64,000 nucleotides of DNA from Tepidiphilus succinatimandens (GCF_006503695.1 NZ_SBIK01000013.1:33376-97375); one strand, 5' to 3'. Shown: positions 39,901 through 49,299, counted from the first letter of the stretch. The notes: generated by a model from the sequence alone, not told the origin. Numbers and translations: made by a program.

Positions 39901-42428
39901 TCGATGCGCACGAGCACAACCTCAAGCACCTCGACGTGACGATCGCGCGCGAGCGGCTCACCGTGGTCACCGGCGTGTCCGGCTCGGGCAAATCGACGCT
40001 CGCCTTCGACATCGTCTTCGCCGAAGGGCAGCGGCGCTACCTCACGGCGCTCGATGCCTACGCGCGCCAGTTCGTACAGCCGCCCCCGCCGCCCGCGGTG
40101 GGCCGCATCCTCGGCCTGTCGCCCACCGTGGCCATCGAACAGCGCACCAGCCGCGGCGGCTACAAGAGCACGGTGGGTACGCTCACCGAAATCGCCCCCT
40201 TCCTGCGGCTCCTCTACGCCCGCCTCGGCACCCCCTATTGCCCCGAGTGCGGCGTGCCGCTCGAACCGCTCGCTGCCGCCTCCCTGGCGCAGCGCCTGGC
40301 GACGCTGCCTTCGCCGCTTTCCCTCTACGCCCCGCTCGTGCGCCGCCGCAAGGGGATCTACAAGGAACTGGCCGCCTGGGCGGCACGACGCGGCGTGGCG
40401 ACGCTGCTCGTCGACGGCGAGGAGGTTCCCACCAACCCCTGGCCCAAGCTCGACCGCTACCGCGAGCACGACATCGATCTGCCGATCGAGCGGCTCGCAT
40501 CCACCGATGCGGCCGCCTTGCAGCGGGCCGTGCAGCAGGCGCTGGAGGTGGGCGAAGGGGTAAAGGTGCGCGACGGGCTCGGTCGCTGGCACCTCTTCGC
40601 CGGCGCCCACGTCTGTCCCTCCTGCGGCAAGGGCGCTCCGCCGCTCGATCCGCGCCTCTTCTCGCAGCATTCGCCCCTGGGTTGGTGTCCGGCCTGCCTC
40701 GGCACCGGCCGGAAACTGCTGGGCGAAGGCGCGACGCTGCGCGACGGCCGGCCGCAGGCGCTCGAGGCCGAGCGCGAGGTCGAGGGACGCCTCGTCACCG
40801 CCCAGCCCTGCCCAGAGTGCGACGGCAGCCGGCTCAACGCCGACGCCCGCGCCGTGCGACTGCAGGGGATGACGCTGCCGCAGCTCGCGCGCCTGCCGCT
40901 CGCGCGCCTGGGGCCGTGGTTCGACGAAGCCGCCGCGCAGTGGGACGAACGCAGCCGGCGCATCGCCGCCGAAGTGTTGCCGCAGATCGCGCAGCGCCTC
41001 GCCTTCCTGTGCGAAGCGGGGCTGGGCTATCTCACGCTGGAGCGCGCCGCGCCCACGCTCTCGGGGGGCGAAGCGCAGCGCATCCGGCTCGCCGCCCAGC
41101 TCGGCTCGACCCTGCGCGGCGTGTGCTACGTGCTCGACGAACCCACCATCGGCCTGCACCCGCGCGACGACGAACGCCTCATCGCCCTGCTGCGCCGGCT
41201 GCAGCGCCGCGGCAACACCGTGCTGGTGGTCGAACACGACGAGGCGATGATCCGCAGCGCCGACGAGGTGATCGACCTCGGCCCCGGCGCGGGCGAGCAC
41301 GGTGGCGAGGTGGTGGCGCAAGGGCCGCTGCCGGTCATTCTCGCCTCGCCGCGCTCGCTCACCGGCAAGATGCTGCGTACCCCCATCGCGCACCGGCTCG
41401 CACCGCCGCGGCCCGTCGTCGACGACACGGCGAGCCTGTGGGTGCGTGGCGCATGGCACCACAACCTGCAGGGCATCGATGTGCGTCTGCCGCTCGCGCG
41501 CCTCACGGTGGTCACCGGCGTGTCCGGTTCGGGCAAATCGACCCTGGTGCGCGAGGTGCTTGCCCAGAGCCTGCGCCAAGGCCGACCCGTCGGCTGCGAA
41601 CGCCTCGAAGGCGGCGAGGCGCTCACACGGCTCCTCGAAGTCGACCAGACACCCATCGGCAAGACCCCCCGTTCCTGCCCGGCCACCTACCTCAAGGTGT
41701 TCGATCCCATCCGCCGCCTCTTCGCCGAAACCCAGGAAGCCCGTACCCGCGGCTGGGCCCCGGCCTGGTTCTCTTTCAACACGGGGGAAGGACGCTGCCC
41801 GGTGTGCGAGGGGCAAGGCATGATCACGGTGGAAATGGCCTTCCTGCCCGACGTGCGCGAACCGTGCGAAGCCTGCGGCGGCAGCCGCTACCGCGCCGAG
41901 ACCCTGCAGGTGCGCTGGCGCGGCGCCTCCATCGCCGACGTGCTGGCGATGACGGTAGCGCAGGCGGCGGAATTCTTCGCCGCCCACCCGGCGATCGCGC
42001 GGCCCCTGCGCTGGATGGAGGAAGTGGGACTGGGCTACCTGCGTCTGGGGCAACCCAGCCCGACCCTCTCCGGGGGCGAAGCGCAGCGGCTCAAGCTCGT
42101 CGCCGAGCTCTCGCGCCCGGCCCACACGCCCACCCTCTATCTGCTCGACGAGCCCACCGTCGGCCTGCATCTGGCCGACATCGAAAAGCTGCTGCACGTG
42201 CTGCACCGGCTGGTGGAGAACGGTCACACGGTGGTGGTCATCGAACACGACCCGGACGTGTGGCTCGAAGCCGACTGGATCGTCGATCTCGGCCCCGGCG
42301 GGGGCGAGGAGGGCGGGCGCCTGGTCCATCATGGAACCGTGGAATCCCTGCGCCGGCGGGGATCGGGGGCGACGAGCGAAGCGCTCAAGCGCGTGCTCGC
42401 CCGTCGCAAAGATGCTTTACTGAAGTGA
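36930..42428 (+). CDS. uvrA: Double-length excinuclease subunit UvrA (two fused UvrA copies, four ATPase domains)
   Basis: A protein of about 1832 residues, twice the usual UvrA (about 940), with no internal stop. Two complete UvrA units follow each other. Walker A motifs (GVSGxGKS) are at residues 40, 660, 1015 and 1530. LSGGE signatures are at 507, 852, 1377 and 1713. Zn-finger Cys pairs begin at 270, 759, 1229 and 1623. LEEPTAGLH replaces the usual LDEPT in the first ATPase; the other three are normal. The halves join at about residue 960-1000. UvrA finds DNA lesions and loads UvrB as a dimer; this form could make an intramolecular dimer. Double UvrAs are known in chlamydiae and some proteobacteria. 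Whether it is the only UvrA in the genome cannot be seen. Confidence 0.93.
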   Translation: MHEDEGRSTASCIRIRGARQHNLKNLDVELPTGRFIAVTGVSGAGKSSLVIETLYAEGQRRYVETFSPYARQFFERLDAPEVDEIEGVLPAIAIEGGTHVRTSRSTVGTLTEIADHAKWLYARAARLFCPGCGEEIVPHTPETVAADLARRFAPAARLAVLYPVPVPERLPAETVRAGLAAQGYSRIVARTPAGEGRWWWWVVQDRFRRETAEERRLAEALEAAFAQGQGRLAVADWDELRARLGEPPETGEPPACERLPAREYRRERYCGGCDLSFSDPSPGLFSFNSPVGACPTCRGFGRVIGIDWDKVIPDPSLSLRRGAIRPWQGGFSAQCQQELEMLAPAAGVRLDVPWCELSEAEQRWVLEGDPDWVDWETSWPQHWYGVRRYFEWLESKAYKMHVRVLLSRYRSYTVCPDCHGTRLKPEALAWRLVAPDETPPPGRLPGHSLPELFALPVEEAAAFVHRCAAGIQGKTLRQVLEEIATRLGYLCEVGLGYLTLDRASRTLSGGELQRIHLTTALGTSLVETLFVLEEPTAGLHARDVARLIGAIRRLVDLGNTVVLIEHDPQVIAAADWVIDLGPGAGAQGGQLVAEGPPAAIAAHPASLTGAYLSGRLRVQAERAAREVRDGPWLHLRGAREHNLKGIDLALPLSGLTVIAGVSGSGKSTLVENVLVPSVSRALGLEADAPGPYDALEGAQMLADLVWIDQTPLAKSARSMPVTVTGAWDALRRLFAAQPEAAAHGFTAGSFSFNAGEGRCPACGGSGFEHVEMQFLADVYLRCPVCDGRRFRPEVLRVRLAGKNAADWLELTVDEALALLSRLPQGKAAAAHLQPLVALGLGYLRLGQPTPTLSGGEAQRLKLAARLAERRGAGKTLYVLDEPTTGLHQHEVARLLRVLEDLTEQGEAVVVVEHHLDVIAAADWVIELGPEGGEGGGRIVHAGPPSMLAAADTATGRALRERTFVFAAPALPLAAEPTPLYGPAPQRGIEIVDAHEHNLKHLDVTIARERLTVVTGVSGSGKSTLAFDIVFAEGQRRYLTALDAYARQFVQPPPPPAVGRILGLSPTVAIEQRTSRGGYKSTVGTLTEIAPFLRLLYARLGTPYCPECGVPLEPLAAASLAQRLATLPSPLSLYAPLVRRRKGIYKELAAWAARRGVATLLVDGEEVPTNPWPKLDRYREHDIDLPIERLASTDAAALQRAVQQALEVGEGVKVRDGLGRWHLFAGAHVCPSCGKGAPPLDPRLFSQHSPLGWCPACLGTGRKLLGEGATLRDGRPQALEAEREVEGRLVTAQPCPECDGSRLNADARAVRLQGMTLPQLARLPLARLGPWFDEAAAQWDERSRRIAAEVLPQIAQRLAFLCEAGLGYLTLERAAPTLSGGEAQRIRLAAQLGSTLRGVCYVLDEPTIGLHPRDDERLIALLRRLQRRGNTVLVVEHDEAMIRSADEVIDLGPGAGEHGGEVVAQGPLPVILASPRSLTGKMLRTPIAHRLAPPRPVVDDTASLWVRGAWHHNLQGIDVRLPLARLTVVTGVSGSGKSTLVREVLAQSLRQGRPVGCERLEGGEALTRLLEVDQTPIGKTPRSCPATYLKVFDPIRRLFAETQEARTRGWAPAWFSFNTGEGRCPVCEGQGMITVEMAFLPDVREPCEACGGSRYRAETLQVRWRGASIADVLAMTVAQAAEFFAAHPAIARPLRWMEEVGLGYLRLGQPSPTLSGGEAQRLKLVAELSRPAHTPTLYLLDEPTVGLHLADIEKLLHVLHRLVENGHTVVVIEHDPDVWLEADWIVDLGPGGGEEGGRLVHHGTVESLRRRGSGATSEALKRVLARRKDALLK

Positions 42429-42461
42429 GCGAGCGTATTCCGTACAAGTGAGGAGAAGACG

Positions 42462-43178
42462 ATGGCACATGAAAACCGCGATATCCCCGTCTGGGATCCG
42501 GCGTTGCGGCTCTTTCACTGGTCGCTGGTCGCCTGCGTGGTCGGGGCGGTCGTCTCGGTCAAGATCGGTGGCAACGCCATGCGTTGGCACCAGGGTTTCG
42601 GGCTGGCGGTACTGGGGCTCATCGTCTGGCGGCTTCAGTGGGGCTTCGTCGGCCCGCAGACGGCGCGCTTTTGCACCTTCGTGCGCGGCCCCCGCGAGAT
42701 CCTTGCCTATCTGCGCGGGCAATGGCATGGCGTGGGGCACAATCCTCTGGGAGCGCTTTCGGTGCTGGCGCTCCTCGGACTCTTCGGCCTGCAGGCGCTC
42801 TTGGGGCTTTTCACCTACGACGAGATTTCCTTTCGCGGCCCGCTCGCGCCCCTCATCGACGGCGACTGGCAGCTCCGCCTCACCGGCTGGCACCGCGCGC
42901 TCGAGCCGCTCTTATGGCTGATCGTGCTGCTGCACGTGGGCGCCATCGTCTTCTATGCCGTGGTGAAAAAGGACGATCTGGTGCGCCCCATGGTCACCGG
43001 CTATCGCCGGCTGCCGCCGGGTGTGCAGGACGTGCCGCGGGTGGAATGGGGGAACAAGACCTACGCGCTGCGCCTCGCGCTCACCGTGGCGGTGGCGCTT
43101 GCCGTGGTGTATCTGGCGAGCGGCGTCTGGATCCCGGCGCCCGCGCCGGTGGCGCCGGTGCCGGGAATGGACTGGTGA
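42462..43178 (+). CDS. Cytochrome b561-type membrane protein
   Basis: A 238-residue membrane cytochrome b of the bacterial b561/Ni-hydrogenase type. The opening IPVWDPALRLFHWSLVACVV places the first His ligand in helix 1. MRWHQGFGLAVLGLIVWRLQ holds the second, and LTGWHRALEPLLWLIVLLHV near residue 140 holds two more. A fifth helix lies near the C-terminus (about 203-222) before a Pro/Ala tail. SD AGGAGAAG precedes the ATG. Such proteins pass electrons between quinol and soluble cytochromes. The cytochrome c' gene is convergent, 4 bases away. Confidence 0.88.
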   Translation: MAHENRDIPVWDPALRLFHWSLVACVVGAVVSVKIGGNAMRWHQGFGLAVLGLIVWRLQWGFVGPQTARFCTFVRGPREILAYLRGQWHGVGHNPLGALSVLALLGLFGLQALLGLFTYDEISFRGPLAPLIDGDWQLRLTGWHRALEPLLWLIVLLHVGAIVFYAVVKKDDLVRPMVTGYRRLPPGVQDVPRVEWGNKTYALRLALTVAVALAVVYLASGVWIPAPAPVAPVPGMDW

Positions 43179-43182
43179 GGAT

Positions 43183-43659
43183 TCAGTCTTCTTTCATGCG
43201 GAACTTGTCGTGGCAGGATTTGCAGGCCTTGCCCACTTCGCCGAACTGCTTGGCGATTGCCGCCTTGTCGCCGGCGGCGGCCACTTCGGCCAGTTTGTTC
43301 GCCTGTTCGGCGAAGTTGGTCGCTACCTGCCGCACTTCGTCGGGCTGCTCGAAGAATTCCTTCTTCAGCCGGCTCTTGTGGAAACCGACGGCACCCACCG
43401 TGTCGGGGCTGTAGAGCGCGCCCATGCCGGAATTGGCTGCGGCGGCGATGGCGTTGGCGGCTGCCGCCACCTGGGCCTGGTCGAAGGGGGCGCTGCCGTC
43501 GACGGCCTGGGCCTTGATCTTCTCCATGTTCCAGGCCATGAAGGTGTAGGCGGCCTGACGGTACTTCACTTTCTCTTCCGGTTTGAGCGCCTGGGCGGCT
43601 GCGGCGCCGGCAAGCCCCATCGCGGTGGCAAAGAGCAGGATCTGGTGCAGTTTCTTCAT
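43183..43659 (-). CDS. Cytochrome c' (periplasmic)
   Basis: A 158-residue exported protein: a signal peptide (ILLFATAMGLAGAAAAQ), then a four-helix bundle with the heme attachment motif CKSCH near the C-terminus (about residues 146-150), the position typical of cytochrome c'. FMAWNMEKIKAQ and SGMGALYSPDTVG lie in the first helices. Cytochromes c' bind NO and protect denitrifiers from it, which fits the nitrate reductase at the start of the window. From memory it is much like the Hydrogenophilus protein. It lies 84 bases downstream of the chemoreceptor gene on the same strand. Confidence 0.93.
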   Translation of the reverse strand: MKKLHQILLFATAMGLAGAAAAQALKPEEKVKYRQAAYTFMAWNMEKIKAQAVDGSAPFDQAQVAAAANAIAAAANSGMGALYSPDTVGAVGFHKSRLKKEFFEQPDEVRQVATNFAEQANKLAEVAAAGDKAAIAKQFGEVGKACKSCHDKFRMKED

Positions 43660-43743
43660 GGGTCTTGTCCTATGTAAAAGAATGCCGCTTCAGTATAGAC
43701 AATGTCACTGGAAATGGCGAGGAGAAGAGGCTTCCCCCCGCCG

Positions 43744-45354
43744 TCACCCTCTGCCGGAACCCCGGCGCATCTCCCGCGCTCTTCGGCTGCCCGAGGGTGC
43801 CGCTATGGCAGCGCCAGGGGCGGGGACCTGATCACCATATTTCTGCTTGACCATCTCGCCGATGAGGCGGATGACCTCCTGGCTTGCCTGTTCGGCATCA
43901 CGCATGTGCTCGATGATGGCATCCAGTATCTTGGCATCGTGCAGCCAGTCCTTGCGCGCCTTTTCGATGGCGGCATGGACGCCGGCGTGGACGCGGCGGT
44001 GCGGCTCTTCCAGGGTTCGGTATGCGGGCATGCGGGAGAAATGTTCCTTGCCATACCCTTCGTAGTACCATTTGCCCAGCCGGCATTGCGTGTGATCCGA
44101 ACCGACTGCCCGAGCTTCTTCCCCTTCGCCGCCCCGCTCTGCCGCCACGTAGCCGCGCTGCATGTAGATGATGTGATCGAGCTTCACCAGCGAGGCAAAG
44201 GCCAGGTCTTTGGCCTGCTCCAGCGCCGAGATCGTCGCTTCGGCCGATTGGGCGACCGCCTCGAAGCGGTGCTCGAATCCTTGGACCTGGTCGCTGACGG
44301 TCTTCGCTTCTTCGCTCATCGCACGGGTCTGCTGCACCATCGTTCCGACCCGCGCCCGTAGCGCGTCCACCACGCCGCCGATCTCGTCGGTGGCGACCCG
44401 CGTGCGTTCGGCCAGTTTCCGTACCTCGTCGGCCACCACGGCAAAGCCGCGCCCCACTTCACCGGCGCGCGCGGCTTCGATGGCAGCGTTCAAGGCAAGC
44501 AGATTCGTCTGCTCGGTGATCTCGGCGATGATCTGCACGGTGTGCCCGATCGACTGGCTCGCCTCTTCGAGCGAACCGGCGGTCTCGGCCATCGACGCCA
44601 TGTTGTGATCGATCGTGGTAAGGGCTTGCGCAAGCTGGCGTGCGGTCGTCAGGCTTTCCGATGCGCCTTGCTGATTGCGCAGGGCGAGTTTCTCTATCTC
44701 GTCCATGCGCCCGCTTACCTCCAGAAGGTCGGCCTGGTTGCCGGAGAGGTTGCGCAGGAGATTATCGACGTTGATCTGGTGCAGGCCACTGTTGAGGCGG
44801 TTCTTCGCCGCAAGCTCGGTGGCCCGTTCCATGGCGGTAAGCGCCAGGTTGATCGACTCCATCGAGCGCCGTATCTCGCCCGGCATGCCGTCGACGAAGG
44901 CGTGCCGATGGAAGTCGCCGCGGGCGGCACGGTCGAAGCAGGTATTGACGTCCTTGAAGTAGGCTTCCATCACGTCGAGCAGATCGTTCAATTCCCAGGC
45001 GATCTTGCCGATCTCGCCCAGCCCCTTGGTGCGGGTGATGCGCACGCTCAGACAGCCCTGCTTGGCCTGGGAAAGCACATCGCTCATGCGCGCGAGCGCC
45101 TTCAACGGATGCGTGATCCAGCGGTAGGCGTACCAGGCGAAGGCAATCGCCAGCAGCGGTGCAGCGACATTGAGCAGGGTTGGGCCGTGGTGCCAAAGCG
45201 AATGCCCGGCAAGCCCCAGGATCAGGGCGACGTAGGCGAGGCTCACAAGCCGTACGCGCTGCCAGATGAAGGGAATGGTGCGGCTCGCCTCGCTCGTGGG
45301 CTGCAAGAGCAGCGCCCGGGAATCGGCGGCTGGCGCGTTTTTAGGGAGCGACAT
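43744..45354 (-). CDS. Methyl-accepting chemotaxis protein with C-terminal zinc-binding (CZB) domain
   Basis: A 536-residue chemoreceptor without a periplasmic sensor domain. Two close hydrophobic helices (about 28-68) form a membrane hairpin, followed by a HAMP-like region (about 70-120). The signalling tip [20 protein letters not shown] is near residue 278. After residue 395 comes a CZB domain: the His of [14 protein letters not shown], the Cys in [15 protein letters not shown], and the His residues of [19 protein letters not shown] domains bind zinc and sense it or hypochlorous acid. The gene overlaps the upstream PAS gene by 14 bases; together they resemble Aer cut in two. Confidence 0.9.
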   Translation of the reverse strand: MSLPKNAPAADSRALLLQPTSEASRTIPFIWQRVRLVSLAYVALILGLAGHSLWHHGPTLLNVAAPLLAIAFAWYAYRWITHPLKALARMSDVLSQAKQGCLSVRITRTKGLGEIGKIAWELNDLLDVMEAYFKDVNTCFDRAARGDFHRHAFVDGMPGEIRRSMESINLALTAMERATELAAKNRLNSGLHQINVDNLLRNLSGNQADLLEVSGRMDEIEKLALRNQQGASESLTTARQLAQALTTIDHNMASMAETAGSLEEASQSIGHTVQIIAEITEQTNLLALNAAIEAARAGEVGRGFAVVADEVRKLAERTRVATDEIGGVVDALRARVGTMVQQTRAMSEEAKTVSDQVQGFEHRFEAVAQSAEATISALEQAKDLAFASLVKLDHIIYMQRGYVAAERGGEGEEARAVGSDHTQCRLGKWYYEGYGKEHFSRMPAYRTLEEPHRRVHAGVHAAIEKARKDWLHDAKILDAIIEHMRDAEQASQEVIRLIGEMVKQKYGDQVPAPGAAIAAPSGSRRAREMRRGSGRG

Positions 45355-45889
45355 GGGTTTTTCTCCCCTGGAAGAAGAGCTCGAGCACCAGCGCTTCATA
45401 GGTGGTGCCGAGCGCCTCGAGTTTCTGCGTCAGCCAGGCGAGCGAGGCCTCGCATGCTTTCGCCGGCCCGGCTTCGCGCTCGATGCGCAACATTTCGGCG
45501 TAGATCGGCGCGATCGCCTCGATCGCTTGCGGCGGGGCCTGGCGGCGTACCGAGTAGTAGCCCAGCACTTCGTCGCCGAAGCGATCGACGGTGACGTTGG
45601 CGAACACCCAGTAGTAGTGCCCCTTGGCGGTCATGTTCTTGACGAAGCCGAACCACTCCTCGCCGCGCTGGATCGTGTCCCACAGATGCCTGAAGGCGCC
45701 TCTGGGCATGTCGGGGTGGCGCACGATGTTGTGCTGCACGCCCAGCAGATCGTCCTCGGAATAGTCGGCCACCCGCATGAATACGCGGTTGGCGTAAGTG
45801 ATGCGCCCTTTGAGGTCGGTCTTGCTGACGATGATCTCGTCGGGCGAGAAGTGGACCTCCACGTTCGTCGGGGTGATCTTGGGTTTCAT
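45341..45889 (-). CDS. Aer-like PAS domain protein
   Basis: A 182-residue cytoplasmic protein. Residues 10-125 form a PAS domain of the Aer type: [19 protein letters not shown], then [20 protein letters not shown] with [19 protein letters not shown] and [20 protein letters not shown]. Aer PAS domains hold FAD and sense redox state. The remaining 55 residues are helical. SD AGGAG lies close to the ATG. The downstream gene, overlapping by 14 bases, is a chemoreceptor lacking its own sensor, so the PAS protein probably supplies the signal to it. Confidence 0.87.
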   Translation of the reverse strand: MKPKITPTNVEVHFSPDEIIVSKTDLKGRITYANRVFMRVADYSEDDLLGVQHNIVRHPDMPRGAFRHLWDTIQRGEEWFGFVKNMTAKGHYYWVFANVTVDRFGDEVLGYYSVRRQAPPQAIEAIAPIYAEMLRIEREAGPAKACEASLAWLTQKLEALGTTYEALVLELFFQGRKTHVAP

Positions 45890-46071
45890 CGAGGTCTCCT
45901 TCTGGCGCTGACATCTATCTTACGGGAGGATTATCGGCGCAAGAGGATTGAACTGGAGGATTTTTTGCCCTCTTTTCAGCGGCTCGCTTGCGCCGCCCTG
46001 CGTTATTCTGCATCATGAGACCCATGGCCCCGTGGCGCATGGCAATGCGGCAGGGGAAGGAGCGGCGAACG

Positions 46072-47685
46072 ATGCGAACGAGACATTCGGTGGCGCGGCG
46101 CCTGATCGCCGCGATCGGGATCGTGCTGGTGGCAGGGCTGGCGGTGATGGTCGCCTGGAGCATGGCCGCCTCGCGCACCATGGCGCGCGACCAGGCGGAG
46201 CGCTTCGCCGCCTCGATCAACGAGATGACCATGGCTGGGCTCACGGCGATGATGGTCACTGGCACCGTGGGGCAGCGCGACGTTTTTCTCGACCAGATCC
46301 GCAAGCTTACGGCGGTGAGCGGCCTGGAAGTACTGCGCGGCGAAGCGGTGACGGCGCTCTACGGCAAGGGCGGGCTGGAAAAGGAGCCCGACGCGGTGGA
46401 AGCGCAGGTGCTCGCCTCCGGCCAGACCTACCTGGCGATCGAGGAGAGCGACGGAGCCCGGGCACTGCGCGCCATTTATCCGGCCAAGGCGGCGACCGAC
46501 TACCTCGGGAAGAACTGCATCGTCTGCCACCAGGTGCCGGAGGGTACGGTGCTGGGGGCGGTGAGCATGCGCATCTCGCTCGGCGAGTCGGACGCCGCCA
46601 CCCGCCGCTTTGCCGCTTGGGTGGGAAGTTTCGCCGTGCTGCTCGCCTTGCTTGCCGTGGGCGTGATCGCCTGGGTGGTGCGCCGCTCGGTGGCGCGGCC
46701 CTTGGCGCACTTGGTCGCCAGCCTCGAGGAGATCGCCCAGGGCGAAGGCGACCTGACGCGGCGCCTGCCGGTGGAGCGCGACGACGAGATCGGCGCGGCC
46801 GCCGCCGGCTTCAACCGCATGCTCGAGACGGTGGCCGAGCTGGTGCGCGAGGTCAAGCGCACCGTGACTACCCTAGAAGAGGCGACGGCGGAGATGGCGC
46901 GCAGCGGCGATGCGGTGCGCGCCGGGGCGAAAACGCAGAACGCCGTGGTGGCCCAGGTACGGGAGCTGATCGGGCGGCTGCATGAGGCGGCGGTCGGGGT
47001 GGCCGCGGAGATCGCGGCCATCCAGGCCGAGTCGCAGGTGAGCCGCGAGCGCACCGAGACGAGCCGGGCACGGCTCTCCGCCCTCGTCGATGCCTTCGCG
47101 GCCATCGAAGAGGCGCTCTCCTCGCTGGTCGAGGCGATGGAAGCCTTCACCCAATCCTCGCACGAGATCCGGGTCATCACCCAGGAAGTGCGCGAAATCG
47201 CCGACCAGACGAATCTTTTGGCGCTCAACGCCGCGATCGAAGCCGCGCGCGCCGGCGAGGCGGGGCGGGGCTTCGCGGTGGTGGCCGACGAAGTGAGGAA
47301 ACTGGCCGAGAAGTCCGGTGCCGCCGCCGGGCGCATCGACACCATCACCGCCGCCGTGGTCGAGCGCAGCGATCAGCTCTACGCCGCGTTCGAGTCCGGC
47401 CAGGAAAAATTGAAGGAAGTGCGCCGCGTCTCGGACGAGGTGACCGAGCGTCTGGCCGAGGCCGGAGCGGCAGTGGCCGACGTCGGCCGACGGCTCGATG
47501 CGGTCACCGTCACGACCGAAGAGGAGCGGGAGCTGGCCGAGCAGGCTGCATCCGCGGTCGAAGGGATCGCGCGGGAGACGGGACGGCTCGATGCCGAAGT
47601 CGATGCCATGGCCTCGGCGGTGGAGAAGGTGCAGACGCAGGCGCAGCAGCTCGTCGAGCGCGTGCGCCGCTTCCGCGTGGAGTGA
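46072..47685 (+). CDS. Methyl-accepting chemotaxis protein with heme c-binding periplasmic domain
   Basis: A 537-residue chemoreceptor. The first membrane helix is at about 11-33 and the second at about 192-214. The periplasmic domain between them carries one CxxCH heme c motif ([20 protein letters not shown], Cys149-His153). A HAMP domain follows (about 215-268), then the cytoplasmic helices with the tip [20 protein letters not shown] near residue 375. Heme c sensors of this kind detect redox potential or gases. The ATG is preceded by GGGGAAGGAG; earlier in-frame starts (TTG 45988, ATG 46045) lack an SD. It is divergent from the PAS gene and converges with the Deg protease gene 2 bases away. 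Confidence 0.9.
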   Translation: MRTRHSVARRLIAAIGIVLVAGLAVMVAWSMAASRTMARDQAERFAASINEMTMAGLTAMMVTGTVGQRDVFLDQIRKLTAVSGLEVLRGEAVTALYGKGGLEKEPDAVEAQVLASGQTYLAIEESDGARALRAIYPAKAATDYLGKNCIVCHQVPEGTVLGAVSMRISLGESDAATRRFAAWVGSFAVLLALLAVGVIAWVVRRSVARPLAHLVASLEEIAQGEGDLTRRLPVERDDEIGAAAAGFNRMLETVAELVREVKRTVTTLEEATAEMARSGDAVRAGAKTQNAVVAQVRELIGRLHEAAVGVAAEIAAIQAESQVSRERTETSRARLSALVDAFAAIEEALSSLVEAMEAFTQSSHEIRVITQEVREIADQTNLLALNAAIEAARAGEAGRGFAVVADEVRKLAEKSGAAAGRIDTITAAVVERSDQLYAAFESGQEKLKEVRRVSDEVTERLAEAGAAVADVGRRLDAVTVTTEEERELAEQAASAVEGIARETGRLDAEVDAMASAVEKVQTQAQQLVERVRRFRVE

Positions 47686-47687
47686 GT

Positions 47688-49175
47688 TTACTGCCGCCGG
47701 ATGGCGATGAAGAGCCGCATGCCGTTGCGATCGACGAGCACTGCGAACCGGTTGCCGGCCTTGCTCACCGCCTGACGGAATTCCTCCGGCGTGCGCACCG
47801 GCTGCTGGTTCACTGCCAGGATCACGTCGCCTGGGCGCAAGCCTGCGAGCGCTGCCAGCCCTTCGACGCGGGTCACGAGCACGCCACCTTCTTCCAGGCC
47901 GCGCTCTTTCGCCTCCTGGGCGGTGAGGGGGCGCACGGCGATGCCTGCTGCGCTCGGCTCTCCAGGGGATTTCTTGCCAGGGACCGCCGCGCGCGCCGTG
48001 TCCTCGTCCAGTTCGGCCAGCGTCACGCTCTTCTCCAGGCGTTTCCCTTGGCGCAGGAGCTCGACGCGTACCGCCTCGCCCGGTTTGCGCCGTCCGATGA
48101 GGCGCGGCAGGTCGGCGGAATCTTTGACTTTCTGGCCGTCGACCGCGACGATGACGTCGCCCGCCTGGATGCCGGCCTTGGCTGCCGGGCTGCCTTCTTC
48201 GACATTGGCGACCAGGGCTCCTTCAGGCTTGTCGAGCCCGAAGCTCTTTGCCAGTTCCTCGTCCATGCCCTGGATGACCACGCCGAGCTTGCCGCGCTGC
48301 ACCCGGCCGTAGGCGATGAGCTGATCCTTCACCTCCTGCGCCACGTCGCTGGGGATGGCGAAGGCGATGCCCATGTAGCCGCCGGAGCGCGAATAGATCT
48401 GGCTGTTGATGCCGATCACCTCGCCGTCCATGTTGAAGAGCGGTCCGCCCGAATTCCCCGGATTGACCGCCGCGTCGGTCTGGATGAAGGGGACGTAGGT
48501 TTCGTCGGGCAGGCGGCGCGACTTGGCCGAGATGATGCCGGCGGTGACGCTGTGCTCGAAGCCGAAGGGGGAACCTACGGCGATCACCCACTGGCCGACG
48601 CGGGCCTTCTCGGGATCGCCGAATTTCACCGTCGGCAGACCCTTGGCGTCGATCTTGACCACGGCGATGTCGGTACGGCGATCGGCGCCGACCACCTTGG
48701 CCGGGAATTTGCGCCCGTCGGCGAGCTGGACCGTGACGTCAGTTCCCTCGCCGCCCTCGCCCACCACATGGGCGTTGGTGAGGATGTAGCCGTCGGCCGA
48801 GACGATGAAGCCGGAGCCGAGGCCGCGCTGCACCGGCGCCTCGCCCCGTCCGCCGGGCATTTGGGGCAACGGGATGCCGAAGCGGCGGAAGAATTCGAAG
48901 AAAGGATCATTTTCGTCGAAGGGAAAGGGCAGGGCTTCTTCGCTCGAACGGCTCAGCACGGTGATATTGACTACCGCCGGAGTCACCTGCTCGACCAGGT
49001 CGGCAAAATCCGGCAGGCGCTGCTCGGAGCCGCCGAAAAGCACGGGGCGCAAGGCCGGTTCAGCCGCGCCGACTGCGGGCACGATGCCCGTTCCCAAGGC
49101 GAAGGCGAGCGCCAGCGCCACGCCGCGACGGCGCAGGCCGGCAGGGGTAGGATGCCGCGGACACACTCCATTCAT
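47688..49175 (-). CDS. degP: Periplasmic serine protease of the Do/DegP (MucD) family
   Basis: A 495-residue exported protease/chaperone that deals with misfolded envelope proteins. A signal peptide (VALALAFALGTGIVPAVGAA) precedes a trypsin-like domain with the triad His136 (LTNAHVV), Asp169 (RTDIAVV) and Ser242 (GNSGGPL). Two PDZ domains follow at about 280-375 and 395-490. The LPFPFDENDPFFEFFRRFGI loop near residue 75 is the LA loop typical of DegP/DegQ. GAAGGAG lies 6 bases before this ATG; the frame opens five codons earlier. It is divergent from oxyR. Confidence 0.95.
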   Translation of the reverse strand: MNGVCPRHPTPAGLRRRGVALALAFALGTGIVPAVGAAEPALRPVLFGGSEQRLPDFADLVEQVTPAVVNITVLSRSSEEALPFPFDENDPFFEFFRRFGIPLPQMPGGRGEAPVQRGLGSGFIVSADGYILTNAHVVGEGGEGTDVTVQLADGRKFPAKVVGADRRTDIAVVKIDAKGLPTVKFGDPEKARVGQWVIAVGSPFGFEHSVTAGIISAKSRRLPDETYVPFIQTDAAVNPGNSGGPLFNMDGEVIGINSQIYSRSGGYMGIAFAIPSDVAQEVKDQLIAYGRVQRGKLGVVIQGMDEELAKSFGLDKPEGALVANVEEGSPAAKAGIQAGDVIVAVDGQKVKDSADLPRLIGRRKPGEAVRVELLRQGKRLEKSVTLAELDEDTARAAVPGKKSPGEPSAAGIAVRPLTAQEAKERGLEEGGVLVTRVEGLAALAGLRPGDVILAVNQQPVRTPEEFRQAVSKAGNRFAVLVDRNGMRLFIAIRRQ

Positions 49176-49299
49176 GGCTACTCCTTCCATGCGGGAAAAA
49201 GCTCATTGTACGGGATCGTTCGGGAACAAAACGCCGGCATCGATGGTAAAAAGATTTGATACACTGGCCGAAGACGGTTGCCGGCAAGGGGGATTCATC

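Noticed and set aside
38451..42332. A 1293-codon open frame on the minus strand, opposite uvrA
   Set aside because: It has no domain-like sequence and follows codon-position bias of uvrA; long shadows are normal in high-GC genes with strong third-position bias.
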